From the IMG/VR virus record IMGVR_UViG_3300034198_020126, positions 1 to 38,228 of that record: DNA of 38,228 nucleotides; one strand, written 5' to 3'. The position numbers and the translations under genes were made by a program. The notes under the pieces are model-generated. The model was given only the letters and a program-made list of their open reading frames with translations. It was not told the DNA's origin and did not search any database. This DNA comes from a virus. Each line of letters begins with the position of its first letter. Within the stretch, counting starts at the first letter, position 1. Shown in pieces: positions 1 to 8,616 of the stretch.

Positions 1-2
1 AT

Positions 3-146
3 CTCGTGCGCGTGCAGGGCAGTCCTGAATGGAACGAGCATACCTGCGATCTGCCGATCAGCGATGCGCCGAGTGGACTCGGCTCGCGTGAAGTGGACGA
101 GGACGATGGACTCGAATCGCGCACCGAGGCCAAAAATCCACTTTGA
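3..146 (+). CDS. Partial CDS, C-terminal 47 codons, unknown (flanking DNA)
   Basis: The third frame is open from the window edge to a TGA at 144-146. It encodes an acidic tail that ends TEAKNPL. It lies outside the terminal inverted repeat, so it is probably host DNA next to the phage and not a phage gene. Its stop codon coincides with the first TGATCCAACT terminal motif, so the phage end may supply the stop. The family is not recognised. The region around 49-70 also weakly resembles adapter sequence, so even its identity as a natural gene is uncertain. Confidence 0.3.
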   Translation, partial: LVRVQGSPEWNEHTCDLPISDAPSGLGSREVDEDDGLESRTEAKNPL

Positions 147-175
147 TCCAACTTCCCAGGCAGTTTGATCCAACT
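142..175. repeat. Left phage end: two transposase-type motifs plus terminal inverted repeat
   Basis: The 12-mer TTTGATCCAACT occurs at 142-153 and again at 164-175, exactly 22 bp apart, which is the spacing expected of paired MuA-type end sites. Positions 157-175 (CAGGCAGTTTGATCCAACT) are the perfect reverse complement of 38053-38071. The exact cleavage point is not fixed. A Mu-type 5'-TG end could be at 144 or 166, but the inverted repeat extends outward to 157. Confidence 0.8.
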
Positions 176-179
176 CCGC

Positions 180-1361
180 CTATTCCAGCGCGCGGGGAAT
201 CGTCCGCAGCGTGCCCATTTTGCGACGGGCAAAAGTCAGCATCAGGCTGATGATCGAGGTCGCATCGAGCGCTGCGGACGCACCTAGCTCCAGCGTGGCG
301 TTCTCGGCGATCAGGTCTAGGCGCACCTCTTGCACCGTCGCTTGCATCGTCGCCCAGGCGGCCACACCGCTGGTGATATTGAGTGACGAGCCAGGCCTTG
401 CAGCGCTGTTGAAACAGCTTTGCAACGGCATGGCAACGCTCCCCTCCCAGATGGGAGTGCGGAGCACATTGTAGCCTGCTTGTTCATAGATGTTGCTCCA
501 CACCATGATGCCCGTGTCAGTGTTTTGGTTGAGCCAGTTAATGGCCGTGCCTCGGCCTGTTGAAGCCGGGCTAAAGGGGTAATGGCTCAGGTCGATAGAG
601 TAACGGTTGTTGCCTAGCATCAGCCCAATCTCGGAGGGAAGGTCTCCCGGCGAGTCAGCCACCGCTCGCGTCCGCAGCTCCGTAGGCCACAGGTCATCGC
701 GCAGTCGGACGCTACCGCCCGTAATATCGCCCGCCGCTACCGACACCACATCATCACCCCGATGCGCGATGCTCAGCGTCGGCGGAGTCGTGGTGTAATC
801 CACCCGCGTGCACGCCGTGATGTAGCCGCCCAGCACCGCCCGAATGTTCTGCATGATGCTGCCGGAAAAGAGATGCGAGGAGTCCGGGGCATGCAGGATC
901 AGCGACGATGGCCAGGACGCTAGTTGCAGCTCGCCGTCCACCAGGTTGCTGCTCCGTTCGCACCACTCCTTAATCAGTCCCCACTCGTATCGAGTGTTGA
1001 TGCCCCAATTCGGCTCGCCAAGATCAAAGATCGGCGGTGATACGGGCGCATTGGCGGTGAGAAAAAAGTTCTGCCGCTCCAAGATTTCAGCCGCCCCGCG
1101 CCAGGTCTGCCGCCAGCCTTGGGCGTCGAAATCAAACTCTGCCGAGTCCGCTGTTCCAGCGAAGATGTTGACCCCATTCCGACTAACCACCACCGCGTCA
1201 TTCGTCGCACACAGCGGAGCCGTGGTGAAGCTCTTTGCAGGCAGGAAAGTCTGTAGTGTATCGTGCGCTAGGCTGCGCAATGTCAGCGCCTGCAATTGCA
1301 CGCCCGCCGTCTCCGCATTGACCGGGTCCGCATCGTTGATGTTGATGAGGTATTCGCACAT
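180..1361 (-). CDS. Putative tail/baseplate hub protein
   Basis: This 393-aa protein is the last gene of the leftward structural arm and its TAG lies 5 bp inside the left terminal repeat. It is rich in beta-prone sequence without a signal peptide. The N-terminal 100 residues (dynamic of LQALTLRSLAHD...VVVSRNGVNIFAG) look like the first beta-barrel of hub-type tail proteins. It directly follows the tape-measure candidate with a 5-bp gap, the usual place for distal tail or hub proteins. No specific family motif was recognised, so the role rests mainly on position. Confidence 0.5.
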   Translation of the reverse strand: MCEYLININDADPVNAETAGVQLQALTLRSLAHDTLQTFLPAKSFTTAPLCATNDAVVVSRNGVNIFAGTADSAEFDFDAQGWRQTWRGAAEILERQNFFLTANAPVSPPIFDLGEPNWGINTRYEWGLIKEWCERSSNLVDGELQLASWPSSLILHAPDSSHLFSGSIMQNIRAVLGGYITACTRVDYTTTPPTLSIAHRGDDVVSVAAGDITGGSVRLRDDLWPTELRTRAVADSPGDLPSEIGLMLGNNRYSIDLSHYPFSPASTGRGTAINWLNQNTDTGIMVWSNIYEQAGYNVLRTPIWEGSVAMPLQSCFNSAARPGSSLNITSGVAAWATMQATVQEVRLDLIAENATLELGASAALDATSIISLMLTFARRKMGTLRTIPRALE

Positions 1362-1366
1362 CGGAT

Positions 1367-3184
1367 TTAGCCGTTATCCAGGTTCATTTGATTGCGATCA
1401 ACGCGCCTGTTCAGCCCCCTTACCATGCCCCGATTGGTGCTCAGTGCAGAGTTCAGTCTGGCCACCATCTGCTGCGTCTGATTGTTCGCCCTCGCCACGG
1501 CGTTCGCCATCGCCGCCGCCGCCTGCGCCGTGCCCGTCACAGCGGTGCCCGTGGCGTTGCTAGCGTTGGTGCTTGAGGACCCTGCTTGCAACGCCGATTG
1601 CAGCAGGTTGCGAATGTCTTCCAACACGGCCACCGCCCGTCCGTCACATACCCCTCCACCGCCCTGTCCACCGCCCTGTCCACCGCCCTGTCCACCGCCC
1701 TGTCCACCGCCCTGTCCGCCGCCCTGCCCGCTGCCCTGCCCGCTGCCCTGATTGATGGCCCCAGAGCCAGGCCTCGCCGCACCGCGTTCAGGCGTCGGGG
1801 ACCGGGCACGATCAGCAGCGCTTGCAGGGCCGCTGGTGGCCCCTGGTGAAGCCTCGCCGGTGGGCTGCGTTGGGTCCGCTGTGACGGACTCCGTTGCAGG
1901 CTCGGCCGTCACCTGCTTTTCACGCTCCGCTTGGGCCTTTTTGGAAGCCTCTTCGATAGCTCGATCCTCAGCTCGCTGCGCGTCCATTTCGCGGCTATCG
2001 AGAGCCTGGTCTTCGCCCTGCTTTTTCAGCAGCGCCTCGCGCAGTTTCGCCTGTTGATCACGGGTGTTTTTGCGGGCGGCTTCCAGTGCCTTTTTCTCGG
2101 CTTCTGGATCGTTGTAAGGATTGTCATTGGACTCGGCTGCATTGGTCTTCGCCGCCTCCAGTCTTTGCCGTGCTTTTTCAGAGTTCGGATTGTTGGCAAA
2201 GTCAGCCTTCGCGTTGGCTAGTTCGTTGTGTCTTGCCACGCGGTCAGCCTGGGCTGCTTCCGCTGCTTTAGCATCCTCCACCGCCTTCAGCGCAGCCGCC
2301 TGTTTGGCATCGCTGCGCAGGCGATCACGATCAATGTCTTCCCGCGTCCGCGTGCCCTTAATGATGGCATCCTCGCCGGTCATGTCCGCCAGCTTCTGCT
2401 TGCGCTCATCATCGCTCAGTTTCGGGTCGTTGGCGATGGCATCCCGGCGTTGCTTGCGAGCATAGTCTTCATCCTCGCGAGTGCGCTTCGTCGCGGCATC
2501 TTCAGCGGCGTTGATATTGGTCGTTTCCTGCGCGGCCAGCTTGGCCATCTCGGCCTGGTTTTTGAAGGCCTCCGCTAGCTTCTCGGCGGTGTCCTTGGCC
2601 TTCTCGCCCATAGGCACATAGTCAGCCATCGCCGCCGTGTTCAGCTTCTGCGCTTCCGTCATGCCACCGAGCGCCGTCGTGATCGTATCCAGGATGCCCT
2701 TGAGTGAGGCCCCTTCGCCCACCACTTCACGCACCAGTTCACTCCACGCACTGCCTGCCGTGTCCTTCAGATTCTCCCATGACTTGGCGAGGTTTTCGTT
2801 GTCCTTCATCATGGTGTTCACCACCCCGACGAAGGCCGTCGCCGCAGCCCCTGCTACCCCCAGCGCCATGCCCAGTTTCGGCAGTGCCCCAGCGGCCATG
2901 CTTTCCGTTGCCGTCGCCGCCGCTGCGGTCTCCGCCTTCACCCCTTTCACCGCCGCCTGATGGGCCTCCACTTGCTTCAGAAAGCCCGGCGTGCCCAGTC
3001 CCATATCAGCAGCACCAGAACCCGACGATTTCGCCTTCGCCTGGTCTGCCTGCTTCGCTGCCACTGCCTGCTCCTTCAGCGCCGCCGTTTCCTTGCGGAT
3101 CGCCTCCGCCTGCGCGTCAATCGCCGCCGTCCCGCCCGGCCCAGGACGAGAGGCAACGATGAGGGTGAGCTTGTTGTTTTCCAT
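1367..3184 (-). CDS. Putative tape measure protein
   Basis: This 605-aa protein is rich in Ala, Lys and Glu, with long predicted coiled coils (about 20-50 and 190-430). One hydrophobic segment (about 99-125, GALPKLGMALGVAGAAATAF) fits the membrane-insertion stretch of tape measures. It carries a Gly-Gln repeat near residue 480-515, followed by a C-terminal Ala/Asn-rich helix region. It lies between fibre-like genes and the terminal tail gene. It is short for a siphophage tape measure, so a short tail or a tail-internal scaffold are alternatives. The start at 3184 follows the preceding stop by 5 bp. Confidence 0.55.
   Translation of the reverse strand: MENNKLTLIVASRPGPGGTAAIDAQAEAIRKETAALKEQAVAAKQADQAKAKSSGSGAADMGLGTPGFLKQVEAHQAAVKGVKAETAAAATATESMAAGALPKLGMALGVAGAAATAFVGVVNTMMKDNENLAKSWENLKDTAGSAWSELVREVVGEGASLKGILDTITTALGGMTEAQKLNTAAMADYVPMGEKAKDTAEKLAEAFKNQAEMAKLAAQETTNINAAEDAATKRTREDEDYARKQRRDAIANDPKLSDDERKQKLADMTGEDAIIKGTRTREDIDRDRLRSDAKQAAALKAVEDAKAAEAAQADRVARHNELANAKADFANNPNSEKARQRLEAAKTNAAESNDNPYNDPEAEKKALEAARKNTRDQQAKLREALLKKQGEDQALDSREMDAQRAEDRAIEEASKKAQAEREKQVTAEPATESVTADPTQPTGEASPGATSGPASAADRARSPTPERGAARPGSGAINQGSGQGSGQGGGQGGGQGGGQGGGQGGGQGGGGVCDGRAVAVLEDIRNLLQSALQAGSSSTNASNATGTAVTGTAQAAAAMANAVARANNQTQQMVARLNSALSTNRGMVRGLNRRVDRNQMNLDNG
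1656..1751 (-). repeat. Eight tandem 12-bp units inside the tape measure gene
   Basis: CCACCGCCCTGT on the plus strand is repeated from 1656. The first five units (1656-1715) are identical; the last three carry 2-3 substitutions and end at 1751. On the coding strand each unit encodes GQGG or GQGS. The identical units suggest recent slippage expansion, and copy number probably varies between phages. Confidence 0.95.
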
Positions 3185-3189
3185 GGCAG

Positions 3190-4095
3190 TTACTCCAGAA
3201 TCACGGTGCTGCTAAATTTCGTTGCCTTGAGCCCACTCGGCCCGGTGGCCGTGACAATGCACTGATAGGCACCATAGGTATCGTCCACGGTTGTGTAAGT
3301 GGCCGAGGTCGCGCTGCCAATATTCACATAGCCAGAGGTCAGGCCTTGCCATTGATACGTCCTTGTTGCTGAGCCCGAGGACAGCACCACCGTTCCCGCT
3401 GGTGACAGTGAAAGAACATTCGGATGACTGCCCGCAACGATTAACCCCGGCGTTGCGGTAGGGTCCGCCGTCCACTGCACCGAGTCCACCAGCGCGCTGA
3501 TCTTGAACTCCATCTCATAGACGAACGGCCCGCTGTTCGTGTTCCCGCTCACCCCCAGCAATTGATAGTATTGGTAGGCCGTCGTGTTGCCACTCAGTTC
3601 GGTCATGGTCTGCGTTGCCGATGACCCCAGCGTGAGGCTTGATCCAATGTCAACCCACGTCGTCCCGTTAATGCTGCCCTGCCACTTCCAGGTCCCTTGT
3701 GAGGTGCTCGATTGTTGATAGAATTTCGCCTCGTTGATCACGTAGCTCTTGGCGTAGCCCGTGGTGCCAAGGTTGAAGCGGATAACCTTGCCCGAGACAG
3801 CCTGGACGTTGTTCAGATACAAATCCGTGGCTGCGCTAGTGACCCCATCCACCAGCTTCGTGATGTTGCCGGGCTGGGTCACATTGAGGTCCGTCGTCAC
3901 CGTGATGGAGCCCGTCCGGCTCCCGGTGCCGCCGCTGTTCGCGTAGCTGGTGCTCACCGTTGCAGCCGGTGGAGTGGCACGCGCCAGACTGGCCACATTG
4001 CGCAGCGTCAGCCCCGTAGGCGTGCCTGCGTGTGTCAGCATGGCCGCAAGGCAAAGAGTGATGGTAAGTGTGAGATACTTCATGGCTTCAGTCAT
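3190..4095 (-). CDS. Exported-type protein with discoidin-like and Ig-like regions
   Basis: About 301 aa from ATG 4093-4095, which overlaps the upstream stop as TGATG. An in-frame TTG at 4098 and an ATG at 4080 are alternative starts. The N-terminus MKYLTLTITLCLAAMLTHAG is a clear Sec signal peptide. Residues about 80-200 (VIRFNLGTTGYAKSYVINEAK, WKWQGSINGTTWVDIG, YQYYQLLGVSGN) resemble an F5/8 type C carbohydrate-binding fold. The C-terminal about 90 residues (YQWQGLTSGYVNIGSATSAT, AYQCIVTAT) look like an Ig-like domain. The likely role is a receptor- or glycan-binding tail accessory. A Sec signal on such a protein is unusual. Confidence 0.6.
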   Translation of the reverse strand: MTEAMKYLTLTITLCLAAMLTHAGTPTGLTLRNVASLARATPPAATVSTSYANSGGTGSRTGSITVTTDLNVTQPGNITKLVDGVTSAATDLYLNNVQAVSGKVIRFNLGTTGYAKSYVINEAKFYQQSSTSQGTWKWQGSINGTTWVDIGSSLTLGSSATQTMTELSGNTTAYQYYQLLGVSGNTNSGPFVYEMEFKISALVDSVQWTADPTATPGLIVAGSHPNVLSLSPAGTVVLSSGSATRTYQWQGLTSGYVNIGSATSATYTTVDDTYGAYQCIVTATGPSGLKATKFSSTVILE

Positions 4096-5993
4096 CAAGG
4101 TTCCACTGCATACGCAGCCACGGCATCAGAGTCTGCCGTGCCAAAGAAAGTCACCGTAAGCACAGCCACCTTGTTTGCCGCCAAAGTCGAAGGCGCTGCC
4201 GCTCCGATCCACTTCCACCCCGCTGGCCAGGTCAGGGTTCGCGATGAGCTATCACCCACGATGCGAATCGTCACGCTACGGCCCGCCGCACGGTTGCTTG
4301 AGGCAAAAGTGATGTTGCCCGTCAGCGTCACCGTTTTAAAGCCATCGCCATCGCAGTCAAACGTCGTCGTTGCCGCATAGGTCAGCGTGCTTGCCGTGGG
4401 CTTCAGATTGGCAAAGCTGGCGCGGTCGGTCGTGGTCAGGCCGCTCACTTGGGATTGCGTGATGCCGGTCAATGCAGAGCCGTCGCCGCTGGTGGTCAGG
4501 ATCAAGCCACTGCCGCTTTCATCGGTCAATGCGCCGCGCAGATTGGCGCTTGAAGGCGTGCCAAGAAAAGTGGCTACACCCGCCCCTATACTGCTAATTC
4601 CCGTGCCCCCATTGGCTACGGGAAGAATGCCTGTGACCTTGGTGGTGAGGTCAATACTACCGGCGAGCATGGCGTTCGTCACACTGGCGCTGGCAATGGT
4701 AATCGTGTTGACGGAACGACTGAGTGCACCGCTAAAAGTGAGAGGCACCTCATAGGCTGAAGAGGCCGTGTAGGCTGCTGTCCCCAGTGTGCCGCCGCCG
4801 CCAATTGCCAGCGTGCTGCCATCGGTCGCCGTCAGCGTGATGGTGTTGCTCGCCGTCAGCGTCTTGGTGCTCGCCACTGCCAGCGTTCCGGCTGAGAAAA
4901 TAGCCTTGCCAGTGCCATTCTCATCGCTCAGCACGCCTGCGAGTTGAGCTGATGTGGTCGAGGCAAATTGTGCCAGTGTGTTGGTCGTCAGAGCATCGCC
5001 GCCGCCGCTGATTGTCTGCCAGGTGCCATCTCCTCGCAGATACTTCGTTGTGATGCTCGTGCCCGTGCCCAGGTTCGCCGGGGGAATCACGCCGTTGATT
5101 GCTCCCGCATTGAGACTTGTCAGTGATCCGCCATTTCCATTTGCCATAAGCACGGTTCCGCCTGCACTTGGCCAGTTGTATTGGTAATCGGCTCCATCGC
5201 CGTGGGGAAAGACAAAGGTCATTTTGCTTTGCACTGCCCAGCCCGTCTGTTTGTTGTAAAAATAGATGACTCCGTTTGAGGTTATCCTCGTCTCGGTTGC
5301 GTTGGTGCTGTTCATCTCATTGATCAGCGAGATATAGCCCGTGTTGAGGTCAGGCACGGCATTGGTGAAGATGCCATTGTTACCGCTGTCAACCCATGTG
5401 GCCGTCAGCTCGGCTAGAGTCCGTAGTGCCGTTGCATCTGCCACGTTGAGCACCGAGCGCCCGAAGCTTGTCGAGTCCACCGTGCTGAAGGTATCGCTGC
5501 CCGATCCATACGGCACCTTGCCGCTAGTGATCGTCAGCCCTGCCAGAGAGGCTAGCGTGCTGTCATAAGCCTGCACATTGGTGCCGATCACTGAGCCCGC
5601 CAGCGTGCGCAGCGCCGCCGCATCCGCTGCATTGAGCAGCGACCGACCAAAGCTCGTAGAATCCACGGTGCCGAAGGTATCGCTGCCCGTGCCATAGGCG
5701 ATTTTGCCGCTCGCGATTGTGAGCCCTGCGAGCGCCGAAAGCGTGGCATCCTTGCCCTGGAACGCATCGGTGAACGCCGCCGCAGCGGCTAGCTCAGTCT
5801 CCAGTGAGCTGGCCTTGATGTGCCGCCCGCGATAGGTGCCGCTGTCGCTCCATTCCAGGTAGAACACATCGTTAGCGCCGAGCGTGGTGCGCTCAGTCAG
5901 GAGGTTGGCAGGCGTGGCCGCGAAGGCCACGTTGCCAAGGGTTAGCAAAGCCATTGCAATGGCGGTGATGAGGGTCGGTGTTTTCATGATCAT
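4095..5993 (-). CDS. Tail fibre-like protein with signal peptide
   Basis: This 632-aa protein begins with a Sec-like leader (MIMKTPTLITAIAMALLTLG, cleavage likely after NVAFA at about 25). Two near-identical repeats of about 50 residues follow at 82-132 and 144-193 (SALAGLTIASGKIAYGTGSD and DSTSFGRSLLNAADAAALRT), a pattern common in phage fibres. The middle is low-complexity Thr/Ser/Gly beta structure. The C-terminal 90 residues (FDCDGDGFKTVTLTGNITF to AAYAVEP) form a compact tip-like domain. The start overlaps the previous stop as ATGA. Fibre function is well supported by composition; the export signal is the oddity. Confidence 0.7.
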   Translation of the reverse strand: MIMKTPTLITAIAMALLTLGNVAFAATPANLLTERTTLGANDVFYLEWSDSGTYRGRHIKASSLETELAAAAAFTDAFQGKDATLSALAGLTIASGKIAYGTGSDTFGTVDSTSFGRSLLNAADAAALRTLAGSVIGTNVQAYDSTLASLAGLTITSGKVPYGSGSDTFSTVDSTSFGRSVLNVADATALRTLAELTATWVDSGNNGIFTNAVPDLNTGYISLINEMNSTNATETRITSNGVIYFYNKQTGWAVQSKMTFVFPHGDGADYQYNWPSAGGTVLMANGNGGSLTSLNAGAINGVIPPANLGTGTSITTKYLRGDGTWQTISGGGDALTTNTLAQFASTTSAQLAGVLSDENGTGKAIFSAGTLAVASTKTLTASNTITLTATDGSTLAIGGGGTLGTAAYTASSAYEVPLTFSGALSRSVNTITIASASVTNAMLAGSIDLTTKVTGILPVANGGTGISSIGAGVATFLGTPSSANLRGALTDESGSGLILTTSGDGSALTGITQSQVSGLTTTDRASFANLKPTASTLTYAATTTFDCDGDGFKTVTLTGNITFASSNRAAGRSVTIRIVGDSSSRTLTWPAGWKWIGAAAPSTLAANKVAVLTVTFFGTADSDAVAAYAVEP

Positions 5994-6556
5994 GCGGTGA
6001 CGGGTGGGATGGCGATCTCCTCGCCTTCGGGTGTGGTAAGCGTGTCGCCTTCAGGTGTGCCGAGCAGGCCCGTGTCTGGCGCGTTGCCATCTGCATCCAC
6101 GGTGCCGATGCTGGTCTCCGCTCCCCATTTGACTTCATAGACCTGCGTCCAGTGCAGCCCCACGCGGCTCGCAGCCAGCATCTGGACAGCGCCATCACTG
6201 CCCTCCCATCGGGTGTAGGTTCGGGTTGCAAGCGGCTCGGCGTAGGAATCCGGCAAGTCGATGATGATCGTGCCCGCCCATGCGTGGAGAGTTCGCATTT
6301 CAAAGAGGAAGGCATCCGCTTCCTCCATCGTGGCAAATTGCCGTTGAACGGTAAACTGCCACACGGTGGCAGCATTCCCCGTGTCTCGGAATTTCGCATT
6401 GGCAGCACAGGGCATTGCAAGCATATCCTGTTGCCGTGGGAGTCCCACATCCGTCCCCTGCGCCCGGCTCCACTCGTCCCAGCCATAGCCCTCCGAATGC
6501 GGCGGCTGGCTGATCCAGGTCACCACGTCCTCGCTGTCTCTGATCCACACTCTCAT
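5990..6556 (-). CDS. Putative minor tail protein, unknown family
   Basis: This 188-aa protein has no signal or membrane segment. It contains a central alpha/beta stretch (TVWQFTVQRQFATMEEADAF, LHAWAGTIIIDLPDSYA) and an acidic C-terminus ending EEIAIPPVTA. That ending is closely echoed by the C-terminal DEIAVPAVVVTSL of the preceding gene product. It overlaps both neighbours by ATGA junctions, so the four genes here are translationally coupled. The position before the fibre gene suggests a tail-tip or fibre-attachment role; this is inference. Confidence 0.5.
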   Translation of the reverse strand: MRVWIRDSEDVVTWISQPPHSEGYGWDEWSRAQGTDVGLPRQQDMLAMPCAANAKFRDTGNAATVWQFTVQRQFATMEEADAFLFEMRTLHAWAGTIIIDLPDSYAEPLATRTYTRWEGSDGAVQMLAASRVGLHWTQVYEVKWGAETSIGTVDADGNAPDTGLLGTPEGDTLTTPEGEEIAIPPVTA

Positions 6557-7557
6557 GCTGCGATCCTCCCCATGGTGAAACGGCTAAAGCTCACCTGCAT
6601 GGCCGCTGCTTTCATCCGCGCCAGGCTCGTCACTACCACAGCGGGCACGGCTATCTCGTCACCGTTGGGCTTGCGATAAACGCGATAGTTCTCCGTGCCT
6701 GTGAAGGCATCACTGCGCCCGCCATCGGCACGCTGTTGCAGCACCTGATTCGTGCCCGCCTGCCTGCCGGCGCTAGCGCTATCCATTGCCCTGCGGAAGC
6801 CTGCGCTTGCCGCATCGCTCGTCTTGCGAAAGCCCGCGCTTGCCGCATCGCTCGTCTTGCGGAAGGCAGACGAAACGCCTGCGTTGTTGTCGCGGAAAGC
6901 CTTGATCACGCGGTCATTGTTCTGCTTCAGCGTCGGCGTCGTGCGATAGCCCCGATAGCTCCGCGTGCCCGCAAAGGCATCACTGCGCCCATTCGCTGCG
7001 AACTGCCGGAGCACCTGATTCGTGCCCCGCTGCCTGCCCGCGCTCGCCGCATCCATGTTGTTGCGGAAAGCTCGCGACACCCGCGCCCCGTTATCACGGA
7101 GGGCCTTCAGCACGCGGTCGTTGTTCTGCTTCAGCGTCGGCGTCGTCCTGTATCCGCGATAGCTCCGCGTGCCCGCAAAAGCATCACTGCGACCATTCGC
7201 CGCGAACTGCTTTAGCACCTGATTCGTGCCCCGCTGCCTGCCCGCGCTCGCCGCGTCCATGTTGTTGCGGAAGGCACGGGAAGCCCCGTCGCTGTTCGAC
7301 CGATAGGCCCCACTCACCCGCGCATTGTTCGCCCTGAATCGACCACTCGTTTCCGCCACCGCGCCGCTCAGCGTCCGCGAGTTCCCACCACCACCGCCGC
7401 CGCTCTTGGTTGACGTGCCCGTCCCCGCATAGCTGCCGCCTGGATGCGACGCAAACAAGTAAGCCGCATACGACTGAGACGCCTGAATTTCGTTACCCTT
7501 CGGACTGAGTTGGTCCTTGTAACGGAAGTTCGTGGTGATGTCGTAGCTGAGGGCCAT
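6553..7557 (-). CDS. Repeat-containing putative tail protein
   Basis: This 334-aa protein uses ATG 7555-7557. The frame stays open upstream, but that stretch only translates a pyrimidine-rich leader repeat. A short N-terminal region (MALSYDITTNFRYKDQL) and a Gly/Ser linker precede three 68-residue repeats (93-160, 161-228 and about 229-298). Each repeat contains AGRQRGTNQVL, GRSDAF and RGYRTTPTLKQNNDRV-type segments. Two extra 11-residue copies of AFRKTSDAASAG lie at the start of the third. The repeats are basic and Asn/Arg rich. Function is unknown; the position suggests a tail or virion protein. Confidence 0.5.
   Translation of the reverse strand: MALSYDITTNFRYKDQLSPKGNEIQASQSYAAYLFASHPGGSYAGTGTSTKSGGGGGGNSRTLSGAVAETSGRFRANNARVSGAYRSNSDGASRAFRNNMDAASAGRQRGTNQVLKQFAANGRSDAFAGTRSYRGYRTTPTLKQNNDRVLKALRDNGARVSRAFRNNMDAASAGRQRGTNQVLRQFAANGRSDAFAGTRSYRGYRTTPTLKQNNDRVIKAFRDNNAGVSSAFRKTSDAASAGFRKTSDAASAGFRRAMDSASAGRQAGTNQVLQQRADGGRSDAFTGTENYRVYRKPNGDEIAVPAVVVTSLARMKAAAMQVSFSRFTMGRIAA
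6658..7281 (-). repeat. Three tandem 204-bp coding repeats
   Basis: Units are at about 7078-7281, 6874-7077 and 6658-6873. The first two encode 68 residues and are almost identical even at the DNA level (for example the shared stretch around GTCGTTGTTCTGCTTCAGCG), which indicates recent duplication. The third is more diverged and contains a small internal 33-bp duplication at 6816-6882. Confidence 0.85.
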
Positions 7558-7683
7558 GGGCAGGCGGGGAGTGAAAAGGGGGAAGTGGAAAGTAAAAAGG
7601 GCGGGAGCGGCTGCTGACCTGCGCTTGCGTCTGGCTATCAGCAATCAGCCATCAGCTATTAGCCATCAGCCCCTCCCTCGCCC
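7558..7683. repeat. Spacer made of two dispersed repeat families
   Basis: Positions 7560-7600 are purine-rich on the plus strand (GGGGAAGTGGAAAGTAAAAA). They therefore form a TTTCCACTT-type pyrimidine leader in front of the leftward gene starting at 7557. Positions 7633-7671 are an array of CTATCAGC/CCATCAGC units preceded by GCGCTTGCGTCTGG. The same two families recur in other gaps of this phage. Confidence 0.85.
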
Positions 7684-8583
7684 TTAGTTATCATTAATCA
7701 CCAACCTCGGCGTCAGCAGCCCACTGCTCAGCACCGGCTGTGCCCGGAAGGTGATCGGCTGCATGGTCTGATCGCTGGCGCTCATCGATTCAGACGCCTC
7801 CACGATCACCGCATTCGTGAGCTGGATGAAGAGGTCGTTGCAATACAGGTAGAGCGGCTCAGGATTCGCCAGCGGCCCACCGAGCACACGATCCTCGTGG
7901 CTCATCCGATCACACACCTGCGCGACCGTTGGTCCCACGGGGGTGAAGGTCGCTTCAAAGGTGATGTTCGTCAGCGTCTGGTTCGCCAGGCCGACCGAAT
8001 CGTCCTCGTAGTTCTTGAGGTCCGCCCGCATCCGCAGTTCGACCCCATTCTGCGCGAAGAAGGTATCCCATGGCGTTGTCGGCTCGTCGCCATACGTGGC
8101 CGTCAGGAGTCGGCCATAGGCCTTAGCGAAGTTGTAGCCACTGTGCCCCGGATACGTGTCGCTCGTGATGGTGCGGATCGCGGTGGCCGCATCCGGCTTC
8201 ACGCACATGATCGTGATCGTGTTCCACGCCTGCCGCTGCGTGCTGATATTCATGCTGAAGTTCGGCACGATCCATGCCTTCGCATACGTCACCTTGCGCC
8301 CGTCCTGCGTGTGAATGACACAGCCGCCGTCATCATCCCAGATGAAAGCACCTTGGGCTTTGTTGACGGCTGCGAAGAGCAAGGCCAGCCGCCCCGCCGT
8401 CACTTGTCCATCGGGCACGAAGGTGATCGTGTGCGTGATCGCGTTGATGAGGTCATGCTTGCCGGTCACGTCGTTGCCGCCGTCAAACAGGCCTAGACCT
8501 TTGTCGATCTTGAAGCCCGTTTTGCTGAAGAACGTCTGTCCGCCAATGGTGAGCAGACCCGGTGATGATGCGTTGTAAATCAT
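7684..8583 (-). CDS. Putative major tail tube protein
   Basis: This 299-aa, soluble, beta-rich protein has no signal. Segments such as HTITFVPDGQVTAGRLALLF, TYAKAWIVPNFSMNISTQR and LTNITFEATFTPVGPTVAQV suit a tail-tube fold. It lies between the tail-terminator-like gene and the fibre/tape-measure block, where siphophages encode the tube. No diagnostic motif is visible. The leader ends CCCCACACGACC before the ATG and has no Shine-Dalgarno sequence. Confidence 0.5.
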   Translation of the reverse strand: MIYNASSPGLLTIGGQTFFSKTGFKIDKGLGLFDGGNDVTGKHDLINAITHTITFVPDGQVTAGRLALLFAAVNKAQGAFIWDDDGGCVIHTQDGRKVTYAKAWIVPNFSMNISTQRQAWNTITIMCVKPDAATAIRTITSDTYPGHSGYNFAKAYGRLLTATYGDEPTTPWDTFFAQNGVELRMRADLKNYEDDSVGLANQTLTNITFEATFTPVGPTVAQVCDRMSHEDRVLGGPLANPEPLYLYCNDLFIQLTNAVIVEASESMSASDQTMQPITFRAQPVLSSGLLTPRLVINDN

Positions 8584-8616
8584 GGTCGTGTGGGGTGGGT
8601 GGGTTTGCTTGGCTGG

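Noticed and set aside
139-143. A 5-bp target-site duplication flanking the phage
   Set aside because: CACTT before 144 does not match the bases after 38062 or 38071, and the alternative cut points also give no direct repeat.
7558-7683. CRISPR-like array in the GCTGATAG spacers
   Set aside because: The units are 7-8 bp, contiguous and imperfect with no spacers. They are simple arrays, not CRISPR.
5990-8583. Programmed frameshift in a tail-assembly chaperone gene
   Set aside because: No pair of overlapping genes with a slippery heptamer was seen between the tube and tape-measure candidates.
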